Part shown: positions 25,276 through 32,163 of the stretch, one piece after another | How the letters are laid out: each line of letters opens with the position of its first letter | Position numbering within the stretch: the first letter of the stretch is position 1 | Origin: Actinoallomurus purpureus | GTDB lineage: Bacteria > Actinomycetota > Actinomycetes > Streptosporangiales > Streptosporangiaceae | Assembly (NCBI RefSeq): GCF_024055795.1 | Contig: NZ_JAMXMY010000001.1 | Span: 496,001 to 560,000, forward strand | Length of the DNA stretch: 64,000 nucleotides | Direction: 5' to 3' | Program-made: the position numbers and the translations under genes | The notes under the pieces: generated by a model | The model's database searches: none | What the model saw: only the letters and a program-made list of their open reading frames with translations | Told to the model about the DNA's origin: nothing

Positions 25276-25295
25276 GACATAGGACGTCCTATGTC
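25276..25295. promoter_or_regulatory. Perfect palindromic operator before the beta-galactosidase gene
   Basis: GACATAGGAC/GTCCTATGTC, a 20-bp uninterrupted palindrome 48-67 bp upstream of the GH42 start and just downstream of the GntR stop. Position and symmetry fit a dimeric GntR/FCD regulator site. Confidence 0.7.
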
Positions 25296-25340
25296 CGGCG
25301 TAACATAACCGCCTTCCGAAATGGCGGTCAAGGGCGGGCC

Positions 25341-26090
25341 TCAGGGGCGGGCGTCGCCGGCGGGCCGGTCGCGGCGGGCGGCCTTCTCCACGCGGGTGTC
25401 GATGTTACGGAAATGCCTGCTCAATGCCTGTTCGGCAGCCTCGACGTCTCGTCGCCGCAGCGCGGTGACGATCGCGCGGTGGCGCCGGACGGTGCCGATG
25501 GGGGAGGGGTCGTGGTTCCAGCCGCGGATGCCGGACACGCGGTCGAAGACCTTCCAGAACACCTCGAGGAACTGCGGGACGAGGGCGTTGCCGAGCGAGC
25601 GGTACAGCAGTTCGTGGAACTGCCGGTCCTCCTCCGCGAAGGTCTCCCCGGCCCGTGCCCGCGTCTCCATCCGGCGGACGACGGCGTCGAGCGCGGCGAT
25701 GTCCTCCTCCGGGATGGTGGTGGCCACGCGCCGGATCAGCCCCGCCTCCAGGATCTCCCGCACCTGGAGGATCTCGCTGAGCGCGCGGACGTCACTGCCC
25801 AGCTCGTGCAGCGTGCGGAAGGTCAGGCCGTCGGCGAGCGGGGTGAGCGACAGCTGCCCGACGTAGGTGCCGTAGCCGTGGCGGACCTCGACGATGTCCA
25901 GGGCCTGCAGGCCCTTCAGGGCCTCCCGGATGGAGTTGCGGCTGACCCCGAGCTCCTCCATGAGCTCCGTCTCGGTGGGGAGGGGGTCGCCGGACCGCAG
26001 GCGCCGGTCGAGGATCAGCTGCATGATCTCGTGCTGGACCTGACCGCCGACCCGTCGCGCCAGGCCGCGCGGGGCCCGCCTCTCCGTCAC
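25341..26090 (-). CDS. GntR family (FadR/FCD subfamily) regulator
   Basis: 249 residues from GTG at 26090, chosen because GGAGG lies 5 bp upstream; an earlier start at 26129 is possible. Winged helix: LPTETELMEELGVSRNSIREALKGLQALDIVEVRHGYGTYVG. The C-terminal all-helical FCD ligand domain contains FAEEDRQFHELLYRSLGN (metal-site Asp/His) and RHRAIVTALRRRDVEAAEQALSRHF. It very likely controls the downstream GH42 gene; the inducer is probably a sugar or sugar acid. Confidence 0.88.
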   Translation of the reverse strand: MTERRAPRGLARRVGGQVQHEIMQLILDRRLRSGDPLPTETELMEELGVSRNSIREALKGLQALDIVEVRHGYGTYVGQLSLTPLADGLTFRTLHELGSDVRALSEILQVREILEAGLIRRVATTIPEEDIAALDAVVRRMETRARAGETFAEEDRQFHELLYRSLGNALVPQFLEVFWKVFDRVSGIRGWNHDPSPIGTVRRHRAIVTALRRRDVEAAEQALSRHFRNIDTRVEKAARRDRPAGDARP

Positions 26091-26191
26091 TCCAACCTCC
26101 GGGCGACGCGCGGGGTCATCGGCTATCACCCTACGCCCGGATGTGCTCGTCGCCGCGCCGTCGGGAGCATCGTACGCGTCCTGACGTCGTT

Positions 26192-26209
26192 ACATCCCAC
26201 GTCCGACGT
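26192..26209. promoter_or_regulatory. Imperfect copy of the beta-galactosidase operator
   Basis: ACATCCCACGTCCGACGT matches the central 18 bp of the palindrome at 25276-25295 in 13 positions and lies about 100 bp upstream of the GntR start. Possibly an autoregulatory site. Confidence 0.35.
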
Positions 26210-26232
26210 TCACAGCGCGGCGTGGCGGCCGG

Positions 26233-26424
26233 TCACAGGCGGGCGACGCCGCCGAGCACCCGCAGCGGCCCCGGCGTCCGGTGCCGCGCGGTCCGCCAGC
26301 AGGCGACGTCGACCAGGCCCGGAGACAGGAGGTCCCGGCCGTGAAACGCCGCCTCGATCTCCTCCGGCGTCCGCGTGATCAGCGGGGCCGGCGCGTCGGC
26401 GTAGGTCCGGCTCAAGATCATCAA
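26233..26424 (-). pseudogene. C-terminal remnant of a SAM-dependent methyltransferase (DUF574 type)
   Basis: A 63-codon frame ends YADAPAPLITRTPEEIEAAFHGRDLL, then SPGLVDVACWR and finally LGGVARL. This is the tail of the actinobacterial S-adenosyl methyltransferase family PF04672, normally ~270 residues. The SAM-binding part is absent, and the sequence upstream is the promoter of the next regulator gene. Confidence 0.6.
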
Positions 26425-26438
26425 GTAGGCATCTACGA

Positions 26439-26467
26439 TTGGACGTAACTACGTTTCTTCGTAATAA
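26439..26467 (+). promoter_or_regulatory. Promoter and dyad of the ArsR-like gene
   Basis: -35 TTGGAC (26439-26444), 17-bp spacer, -10 TAATAA (26462-26467), only 8 bp before the ATG, predicting a leaderless mRNA. The palindrome ACGTA-AC-TACGT (26443-26454) lies in the spacer and could be the operator. Confidence 0.6.
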
Positions 26468-26475
26468 TCGGCGCC

Positions 26476-26997
26476 ATGAGCGATGAACCGCCCGACGCGG
26501 CGTTCCTGGCCGAGCGGCTGGCGCGGCTGGAGGAGCGCGTGGGCCGCCTGGAGGCGGACCGGTCCGTAGAGCCCGCCGCCGGACCCCCCGAAGCCGGTGC
26601 CTTCTGGGCGCTCGACGCGTTGAAAGAGCGCGTGGCGGCCCCGGGCGCGGTGCTGTTCACGGGCACGGTCGACCTGCCGACGGGGGAGCACTACGAGTGG
26701 CAGGAGGGCCGGACCACCGAGGACCTGACGGGCGCCGACTGGGCGCAGGGCGCCGCGGCGCTCGCGGCGCTGGCGCACCCGGTCCGGCTGCTGCTCCTGC
26801 GCGAGATCCTCCTCGGCACCCGCACGACCGCCGCGCTGGGCGAGCACGAGCAGTTGGGCACGAGCGGGCAGCTGTACCACCACCTGCGGCAACTGGTCGC
26901 CGCGGGATGGCTGCGCGCCGAGGGGCGGGGTGAGTACGCCGTCCCCGCCGAACGCGTCGTGCCGTTGCTCGCCCTGCTGCTGGCCGCACGCCGCTGA
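26476..26997 (+). CDS. ArsR-like winged-helix transcriptional regulator
   Basis: 173 residues. An N-terminal coiled coil (LAERLARLEERVGRLEAD, residues ~10-30) precedes a middle part of unknown fold and a C-terminal winged helix: ALAALAHPVRLLLLREILLGTRTTAALGEHEQLGTSGQLYHHLRQLVAAGWLRAEGRGEYAVP. LAHPVRLLLLR is typical of ArsR. No metal-binding cysteines are present, so it is not a classical metal sensor. It is convergent with a methyltransferase gene and its target is unknown. Confidence 0.75.
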   Translation: MSDEPPDAAFLAERLARLEERVGRLEADRSVEPAAGPPEAGAFWALDALKERVAAPGAVLFTGTVDLPTGEHYEWQEGRTTEDLTGADWAQGAAALAALAHPVRLLLLREILLGTRTTAALGEHEQLGTSGQLYHHLRQLVAAGWLRAEGRGEYAVPAERVVPLLALLLAARR

Positions 26998-27052
26998 CAC
27001 CCGAAACGAGGTCGTAGGCGCCGTCGACCGGGTCCGCGGCGGCGCCGGGGCG

Positions 27053-27853
27053 TCAGCGCACGCCGTGGGCCAGCAGCGCGTGCGCGGGCACGCGCACCCG
27101 CCCGTTCCCGGTCGCGTACGGTGCCAGGATCCGGTCGTAGGCCTCCTTGACCCGGGCGACGGTCGCCGGATCCTGCCGCGCCAGCACGACGCCGTTCGAG
27201 CCGACCCTGGCCATCGCCCCCGTCCGCCACCACTCCTCCGGTTCGAACTCGAAATCCCAGTCGAGCTCGTCCACCGTGACCTCACGGAACATCCGGCCCA
27301 CCAGGTCGCCGAACGCCTCCCGCCGGCCGTACTCCATGAACGGGCTCGCCGGCACGTCCTCCGGCCAGGGGACGCCGACCGCCTCCATGGCGTGGTGGAC
27401 GACGGCGAGCACCCCGCTGCCCGGCATCGTCCAGCAGGTCAGCGCCAGGCGCCCACCGGGCCGCAGCACCCGCCGCAGCTCCTCCAGCGCCGCCGCCGGT
27501 TCACCGACATGGTTGATGACGAAGTTTCCGGCCACCGCGTCGAACGACGCTTCAGCGAAGGGCAGCGAGGGAAGGACGGCGACGTGCACCTTCGCCTCGG
27601 GCACGTTGCGCGCCGCGGCCTCGGCCATCTCCGGGTCGGCGTCCACGGCGGACACCTGGGCGCCCCGGCGCACCGCCGCGGCCGCCACCGGGCCGGGGCC
27701 CGTCCCCACGTCGAGCACCCGGTCGCCCGCCCGCACCCCGGCGGCGTCCAGCAGCCGCTCGACCGTGCACCCGCTCAACCGCGCGAAGCCCCGTTCGTAC
27801 GCCTCGGCCCGCCCTGCCCACAGCTCACGCTCGTACGCGTCGAAGGACGTCAT
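27053..27853 (-). CDS. Class I SAM-dependent methyltransferase
   Basis: 266 residues from ATG at 27853; GTG six codons upstream is an alternative. The Rossmann fold shows motif I VLDVGTGPGPVAAAAVRRGAQVSAVDADPEM, post-I acidic residues, motif II FDAVAGNFVINHVGEP and motif III ELRRVLRPGGRLALTCW. It resembles UbiE/Ycgj small-molecule methyltransferases; substrate unknown. Convergent with the ArsR-like gene. Confidence 0.85.
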   Translation of the reverse strand: MTSFDAYERELWAGRAEAYERGFARLSGCTVERLLDAAGVRAGDRVLDVGTGPGPVAAAAVRRGAQVSAVDADPEMAEAAARNVPEAKVHVAVLPSLPFAEASFDAVAGNFVINHVGEPAAALEELRRVLRPGGRLALTCWTMPGSGVLAVVHHAMEAVGVPWPEDVPASPFMEYGRREAFGDLVGRMFREVTVDELDWDFEFEPEEWWRTGAMARVGSNGVVLARQDPATVARVKEAYDRILAPYATGNGRVRVPAHALLAHGVR

Positions 27854-27927
27854 GCCCGGCAGCGTACGCACGGCCGGCGCCGTACGGCGCGCCGTCGGCG
27901 GATGCGGGATCTTCCCAGTTCGCGCCA

Positions 27928-27967
27928 GCTATATTCCTTGACAGTAATATAGCCATGCCATTATGTT
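27928..27967 (+). promoter_or_regulatory. Promoter and operator of the arsR-SRPBCC operon
   Basis: Inverted repeat GCTATATT-N10-AATATAGC (27928-27935/27946-27953) overlaps a near-consensus promoter: -35 TTGACA (27938-27943), 17-18 bp, -10 TTATGT/TATGTT (27961-27967). The ATG at 27974 is 7-8 bp after the -10, so the transcript is probably leaderless. A repressor on the dyad would cover the -35. Confidence 0.7.
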
Positions 27968-27973
27968 GAAGCG

Positions 27974-28291
27974 ATGACCGCGACCTTCGACGTACTGGCC
28001 GAACCGGCCCGCCGCCGCATCCTGGACCTGCTGCTGGAGCGTCCCCGCCTGGTCGGTGAGCTGACCGAACAGCTCGGCCTGACCCAGCCCGGCACTTCCA
28101 AGCACCTGCGGGTCCTGCGCGAGGCGGGCCTCGTCCGGGCCCGCCCCGAGGCGCAGCGGAGGTGGTACGAGCTCCGCCCGGAGCCGCTCGCCGAGGTCGA
28201 CGCGTGGCTGGCCCCCTACCGGCGGCTGTGGGCCGACTCGCTCGACGCGCTGGAACGTCACCTGGACACGATGGAGACCGACGAGACATGA
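27974..28291 (+). CDS. ArsR family regulator (paired with SRPBCC protein)
   Basis: 105 residues, compact winged helix: FDVLAEPARRRILDLLLERPRLVGELTEQLGLTQPGTSKHLRVLREAGLVRARPEAQRRWYELRPEPL. The QPGTSKHLRVL recognition helix is diagnostic for the ArsR group that neighbours AHSA1 genes. It lacks metal-binding cysteines. Its stop overlaps the next ATG, and arsR-AHSA1 pairs are a recurrent actinobacterial operon in which the regulator represses both genes. Confidence 0.9.
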   Translation: MTATFDVLAEPARRRILDLLLERPRLVGELTEQLGLTQPGTSKHLRVLREAGLVRARPEAQRRWYELRPEPLAEVDAWLAPYRRLWADSLDALERHLDTMETDET

Positions 28292-29226
28292 ACCCGTCCC
28301 TGCACACCTCCGGCGGCCGCAGCGTCCTGCGGTTCGAGCGCCGGCTCGCACATCCGGTGGAGAAGGTCTGGCGCGCCCTCACCGACCCCGCCCATCTCAC
28401 TCACTGGTTCCCCTCGACGGTGGAGGAGCTCGACCTCCGTCCCGGCGGGAAGATCAGGTTCCGCCAGGAGCACGAACAGCTACCCCTGGGCGCGGGCGAG
28501 ATCACCGAGCTCGACCCGCCGCACGTGCTGGCCTTCACCTGGTACGACGATCCGCTGCGCTGGGAGCTGCGCCCCGACGGCCAGGGGTGCATCCTCGTCT
28601 TCACCCACACCTTCACCGACCGGCCGATGGCCGGCAGCTTCGCCGCCGGATGGGAGAGCTGCCTGTCCGCGCTGGAGTCGTCCCTGTCCGGGAACCCCAC
28701 GGGGCTCGCGGCGGTGCCGGACGACTACGCCGGGCGGCACGACGCCTACGCCGAGGCGTTCGGCCTGGACGAGGGCGACCTGAGCGAGGACGCCGGCGGC
28801 TGGACGATCCGGTTCGAGCGCAACGTGCCGCACCCGATCGAGAAGGTCTGGCCGGCGCTCGCCGGGCCCGGAGCACCCGTCGCCGGCGGCACCCCGTCGC
28901 CGGAGGCCTCCGTCGACCCGGTGCCGCCGGGCGAGGTCACCGCAGTGGCCGCTCCGGAACTCCTGGAGTACGCCTGGCCGCCGGGAGACGAGCCCCTCGG
29001 GCGGGTGCGGTGGGAGCTGACCGGCGGCCATCCGGCGGGCACCCGGGTGGTGCTCACCCAGACCGGCCCGGCGAAGGAACGCGGGCGGCGCGCCGCGGCC
29101 CTCGCCGCCTGGCACCTGCGGCTGGACCTGCTGGCCGATCGGCTGCGGGGCGTCGAACGTCCCCGGCCCGGCGACCGGGCCGAAGAGCTGGAGCGTCGCT
29201 ACGCGGCGCGGGCCGAGGCCAGGTAG
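28288..29226 (+). CDS. Tandem SRPBCC/AHSA1 domain protein
   Basis: 312 residues, ATG overlapping the arsR stop. Two related halves are visible. Residues ~10-155: VLRFERRLAHPVEKVWRALTDPAHLTHWFPSTVEELDLRPGGKIRF, then ITELDPPHVLAFTW, then GWESCLSALESSL. Residues ~172-312: TIRFERNVPHPIEKVWPALAGPG, then TAVAAPELLEYAWPPG, then AAWHLRLDLLADRL. The usual protein has one such hydrophobic-pocket domain, so this is an internal duplication. The second copy has lost the W-F/P segment of the first. A role in binding a hydrophobic ligand sensed with ArsR is inference. Its end overlaps the opposing gene by 28 bp. Confidence 0.82.
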   Translation: MNPSLHTSGGRSVLRFERRLAHPVEKVWRALTDPAHLTHWFPSTVEELDLRPGGKIRFRQEHEQLPLGAGEITELDPPHVLAFTWYDDPLRWELRPDGQGCILVFTHTFTDRPMAGSFAAGWESCLSALESSLSGNPTGLAAVPDDYAGRHDAYAEAFGLDEGDLSEDAGGWTIRFERNVPHPIEKVWPALAGPGAPVAGGTPSPEASVDPVPPGEVTAVAAPELLEYAWPPGDEPLGRVRWELTGGHPAGTRVVLTQTGPAKERGRRAAALAAWHLRLDLLADRLRGVERPRPGDRAEELERRYAARAEAR

Positions 29227-29846
29227 ACGACGTCCGGTTCGCCGCGCGCGACCTCGACCGGACGTGCGGACACGCCGGTGAACCGCTCCCGGAGCCGTTC
29301 CTCGAACGCCGGGACGGCGGCGGCGCTCCACACCGCCAGGACCCCGCCGGGCCGCAGGCGACGTGCCAGCAGATCCAGGCCCTCGGGGCCGTACAGCGCG
29401 GCGTTGCCCTCGGTGACCGTCCACTCCGGCCCGTTGTCGATGTCCAGGCACATCGCGTCGTACGGATCTCCCGGCGCGCGCAGCCAGGCCAGGAGATCGG
29501 CGCACTCCACGCGCACGCGCGGGTCGTCGACGGCGCCTTCGGAGTAGGGCCGCAGCGGCCCGGCGTGCCAGCCGATCACCGCTGCCTCGCGCTCGACGAC
29601 GGTCACGCGCTGGGCGTACGGCGAGCGCAGGGCCTCGGCGAGGGAGAAGCCGACGCCGAGGCCGCCGATGAGCACGTCGGCCGGGCGGCCGAGGAGGTCG
29701 AGCGCGGCGCGGACGAGGAGACGCTCCGACGCGCCGGCCCGCGTGTCCATGAGGAACACGCCATTGCTGATGATCTCGAAGTGCTCGCCGTCGCCGCGCA
29801 GCACCAGCTCGCCGTGCGGGCCCCGCCGCCGGTCGTGGACCTCCAT
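29199..29846 (-). CDS. Spermidine-synthase-like methyltransferase-fold protein
   Basis: 215 residues with the spermidine synthase/class I methyltransferase fold: VLIGGLGVGFSLAEALRSPYAQRVTVVEREAAVIGWH (cofactor loop and acidic residue), VRVECADLLAWLRAPGDPYDAMCLDIDNGPEW and RLRPGGVLAVWSAAAVPAFEERL. Such short proteins are common in actinobacteria. The aminopropyltransferase gate residues are not evident, so polyamine synthesis cannot be claimed. Confidence 0.72.
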   Translation of the reverse strand: MEVHDRRRGPHGELVLRGDGEHFEIISNGVFLMDTRAGASERLLVRAALDLLGRPADVLIGGLGVGFSLAEALRSPYAQRVTVVEREAAVIGWHAGPLRPYSEGAVDDPRVRVECADLLAWLRAPGDPYDAMCLDIDNGPEWTVTEGNAALYGPEGLDLLARRLRPGGVLAVWSAAAVPAFEERLRERFTGVSARPVEVARGEPDVVYLASARAA

Positions 29847-30140
29847 GAGCCGCCATCCTACCGCCGTTCAAGATCACCACAGGGTTTCGGTGATCCTCGT
29901 CCGGGGCGGCGAGTGCCGTGTGAGGTTGGTCGCGTCACCGGTTTTGCCCGCGTTCACCGAGGAGGAGCGCGGAGCTCGGCCTCACCGCCCGGTCCGCGCG
30001 CGGTAGGGACCGGCCGGGCGGCCGGGGATTCTGTGAACGCGAGGTGACGGAGAGTTGTCCAGTGAGGTCGCGGTGGCCGAATAGGTCGTCAACGAAAGGG
30101 AATGACCAGCCCGTACAGCTTCGTACGGAAGGGGGAGCCG

Positions 30141-30335
30141 ATGGGTCTCCTGGACAAGCTGAAGAACAGCATGCAGAAGGCGAAGGGCCGCGGCAAGGAG
30201 GCGGCGGGCCGGACCGCCGACGACCCGTACCTCGAGTCCGAGGGGCGCAGGGACCGCACGGCGGGCGGCGCCAAGCAGGTCGGCGAGCAGGCCAAGGACA
30301 CCGCGAAGGAAGTCCGTCGCACCTTCGAGCGGTAA
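30141..30335 (+). CDS. CsbD family small stress protein
   Basis: 64 residues from ATG at 30141 behind GGAAGGGGGAG; an upstream ATG at 30102 is less likely. Charged, helical and low-hydrophobicity: KNSMQKAKGRGKEAAGRTADDPYLESEGRRDRTAGGAKQVGEQAKDTAKEVRRTFE, the CsbD-like pattern of K/E/A/G repeats. CsbD genes in Bacillus and relatives are general-stress (SigB) induced and of unknown mechanism. No clear stress-sigma promoter is visible upstream. The gene has its own strong terminator. Confidence 0.8.
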   Translation: MGLLDKLKNSMQKAKGRGKEAAGRTADDPYLESEGRRDRTAGGAKQVGEQAKDTAKEVRRTFER

Positions 30336-30347
30336 CACCTGAGCAGG

Positions 30348-30380
30348 AAGGCCGCCGGCAGTAGCAGTGCCGGCGGCCTT
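30348..30380 (+). terminator. Rho-independent terminator of the csbD-like gene
   Basis: Perfect 13-bp stem AAGGCCGCCGGCA/TGCCGGCGGCCTT with a 7-nt loop, followed by TTTGC, 13 bp beyond the stop. Confidence 0.85.
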
Positions 30381-30409
30381 TGCTGCGAGACACTCTTCGG
30401 CCGTCCGGC

Positions 30410-30735
30410 TGGAGTGGGCTGCGCCGTGCATACCGCGATGTCAAGCCCTCGATCTGCTCGGAGAACGTCCTGACCCGGCAGCCAGTGTGATCGCAGAAGA
30501 ACCGGCGGGCCCGCAGCCGGATCGCCACCCGCCGTCCGCCGAGGGCTGCGTCCGCCAGCCGCCGGTCATACCGACTATGCACTCGCTCCGACCAGCCGCC
30601 ACACGAGGAACACATCGCCCCATCGGCGCGAGGGCTGACCCCGATCGACACGTACGCCTCGGCCAACTCCACGCGGTCGACGAGGACCCCGGACAGATGC
30701 GGCAGAAGTACTTCAAGACTTTGATGATCACACCC
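30410..30735 (-). mobile_element. N-terminal remnant of an ISL3 family transposase
   Basis: The minus strand encodes EVLLPHLSGVLVDRVELAEAYVSIGV, then CSSCGGWSERVHSRYDRRLADAALGGRRVAIRLRARRFFCDHTGCRVRTFSEQIEGLTSRYARRSPL. This is the zinc-binding N-terminal region of ISL3 transposases (paired CxxC and C-x-C cysteines, HSRYxRRLAD, RRFFC, RTFxEQ). The DDE catalytic domain is absent; after RYARRSPLQ the sequence is unrelated. No terminal inverted repeats were found. Confidence 0.75.
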
Positions 30736-30837
30736 CGAGCATGATCACAGAACGCACCCGCCACCGGGGCTGAAACGATCACGAGATGTGGGCCAGATCC
30801 AGATCCAGTTTTCACGTGTCGGTGGATTAGGGCTTCC

Positions 30838-31044
30838 GGCGGTGCGGGGCCGGGTCTGGCCATCGTCTGGGCGGTCGCCGAAGCCTACGGAGGGTGGGCC
30901 GAGGCAGCGAACCGGCAGGCGGACACAAGGGCAGCGATGTGGATCGTCCTGCTGCGATTCGCGCCGGTGCCGCTCCGGTGGCAGAACATCGGGTCGTCTA
31001 CCGAGCGTTATTACTATCCATGTAGTAGCTTATCTGAGAGTTAG
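30838..31044 (+). pseudogene. C-terminal remnant of a sensor histidine kinase
   Basis: In the + frame, GGAGPGLAIVWAVAEAYGGWAEAANRQ is the G2 box and following strand of a histidine kinase ATP-binding domain (consensus GGxGLGLAIVRAVAEAHGG). The frame then drifts to a TAG at 31042. Stops lie directly upstream and no other kinase box remains. The gap from 30381 to 31255 otherwise holds only the ISL3 remnant, an operator and a leader. Confidence 0.5.
31012..31027. promoter_or_regulatory. BlaI-like dyad, site A (COG4705 gene)
   Basis: TACTA-TCCATG-TAGTA, perfect 5-bp half-sites with a 6-bp spacer. It matches the three other sites at 39089, 61833 and 63836, which share ACTATC. It lies 229 bp upstream of the COG4705 start, with no other gene between. 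Confidence 0.55.
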
Positions 31045-31050
31045 GTGGGC

Positions 31051-31210
31051 GATGCGGAAGGGCACGAGTGCCTCCGCGTCGGTGCGACCGCTGACCCGGT
31101 AGTTCGAATCGGGAGAAGCGTTCGCCGTTTCCTGCGTGCCGGGCCGGTCATGGGGGCCTGATCCGGCCCAAATCAACCACACAGTCATCGGCCGACAGCC
31201 GTTGTCGGCC
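31051..31210 (+). promoter_or_regulatory. Long structured leader before the COG4705 gene
   Basis: Between site A and the ATG at 31256 lie a 16-residue upstream frame (ATG 31051 to TAG 31101, preceded by AGGTGGG) and two hairpins: GGGCCGG/CCGGCCC (31141-31147 with 31163-31169) and the perfect 8-bp GGCCGACA-GCCGT-TGTCGGCC (31190-31210). A cis-regulatory RNA is possible but unproven; I recognise no known riboswitch class. Confidence 0.35.
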
Positions 31211-31255
31211 AAGCCGTACACGTGCGCCGAACCTGTCACCAACTCCGGGGGAGAG

Positions 31256-32116
31256 ATGACGAGGCCGGAAGCCTTGACCGACGCCGACATCGCCGGCGCC
31301 GGCAGATACGTGATGAAGAAGTTGCCAGAGGTCACTCTGGCTTTCTGGATAATGAAGATCGCTGCGACAACGCTCGGCGAGACGGCGGGCGACCTGTTCG
31401 CCCAGACGCTGAAGCTGGGCTACTTCCTCACGACGATCGCACTGTTCCTGATCTTCCTTGTCACGCTGGTGATCCAGCTTGCTTCAAAGCGGTACAACCC
31501 GTTCTTCTACTGGACGGTGATCATGTCCACGAGCACGGTCGGCACCACCACGTCGGACTTCATGAACCGCGAAGCGAGCGCCAAATACCTCCCCGAAGGG
31601 GCGAAATCGCTCGGCTGGGGACCGCAAGGTCTCGGCCTGGGTTACCCGGCCGGAGCCGCGATCTTGATCTCGATCCTGATCGCCATCTTCGTCGTCTGGA
31701 AGTTCACCGGGCTGACCTTCGCGATCCGCGATATCGACACTTTCCGCGGCGAAACGTTGTTCTGGTCGGCGATCCTCGTCTCCAACACGCTGGGCACCTC
31801 GATGGGCGACTTTCTGTCCGACAGCTCAGGTCTCGGATACAGCGGCGGCGTCCTGCTCATCACCGGACTGCTCGCCGCACTCCTCGCGCTCAGATACGTG
31901 CCCGCCGTGCCGAACGTGCTGCTGTTCTGGCTCGCCTTCGTCCTGACCCGCCCATTCGGCGCCACGGCCGGCGACCTCCTCACCAAGCCGACCGCGAAAG
32001 GCGGCCTCGACGTCGGCACCGCCGGCTCGTCCGCTGTTCTCCTCGCGGTCCTGTTCGCCCTGATGGGCTGGGCCCACATCCGGAACAATCGTCAGCCGGC
32101 CACGCGCATCTCCTGA
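31256..32116 (+). CDS. COG4705-type polytopic membrane protein, function unknown
   Basis: 286 residues from ATG at 31256 (GGGGGAGAG upstream). About eight membrane segments are arranged as four related pairs, each carrying a T-x-G-x-(T/S)-x-x-D signature: TTLGETAGDLF, STVGTTTSDFM, NTLGTSMGDFL and RPFGATAGDLL. KLPEVTLAFWIMKIAATTLGE and LLFWLAFVLTRPFGATAGD are hallmark strings. The regularly placed Thr/Gly/Asp suggest a transport path, an inference. Base composition is lower in GC than the neighbours (for example GCTTGCTTCAAAGCG), suggesting recent acquisition. A broken second copy lies at 39588, and both follow the same type of dyad. Confidence 0.8.
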   Translation: MTRPEALTDADIAGAGRYVMKKLPEVTLAFWIMKIAATTLGETAGDLFAQTLKLGYFLTTIALFLIFLVTLVIQLASKRYNPFFYWTVIMSTSTVGTTTSDFMNREASAKYLPEGAKSLGWGPQGLGLGYPAGAAILISILIAIFVVWKFTGLTFAIRDIDTFRGETLFWSAILVSNTLGTSMGDFLSDSSGLGYSGGVLLITGLLAALLALRYVPAVPNVLLFWLAFVLTRPFGATAGDLLTKPTAKGGLDVGTAGSSAVLLAVLFALMGWAHIRNNRQPATRIS

Positions 32117-32163
32117 GCCGCCGGCCGCAGGCAGGCGAAGACTCACTCCCGGCCGTACCCCGC

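Noticed and set aside
22949-25282. 777-residue plus-strand frame opposite the beta-galactosidase
   Set aside because: Composition is the Arg/Gly/Val-rich pattern of antisense GC-rich frames, and GH42 motifs are clear on the other strand.
30410-31044. Complete insertion sequence
   Set aside because: Only the N-terminal third of an ISL3 transposase is present and no terminal inverted repeats or target duplication were seen.
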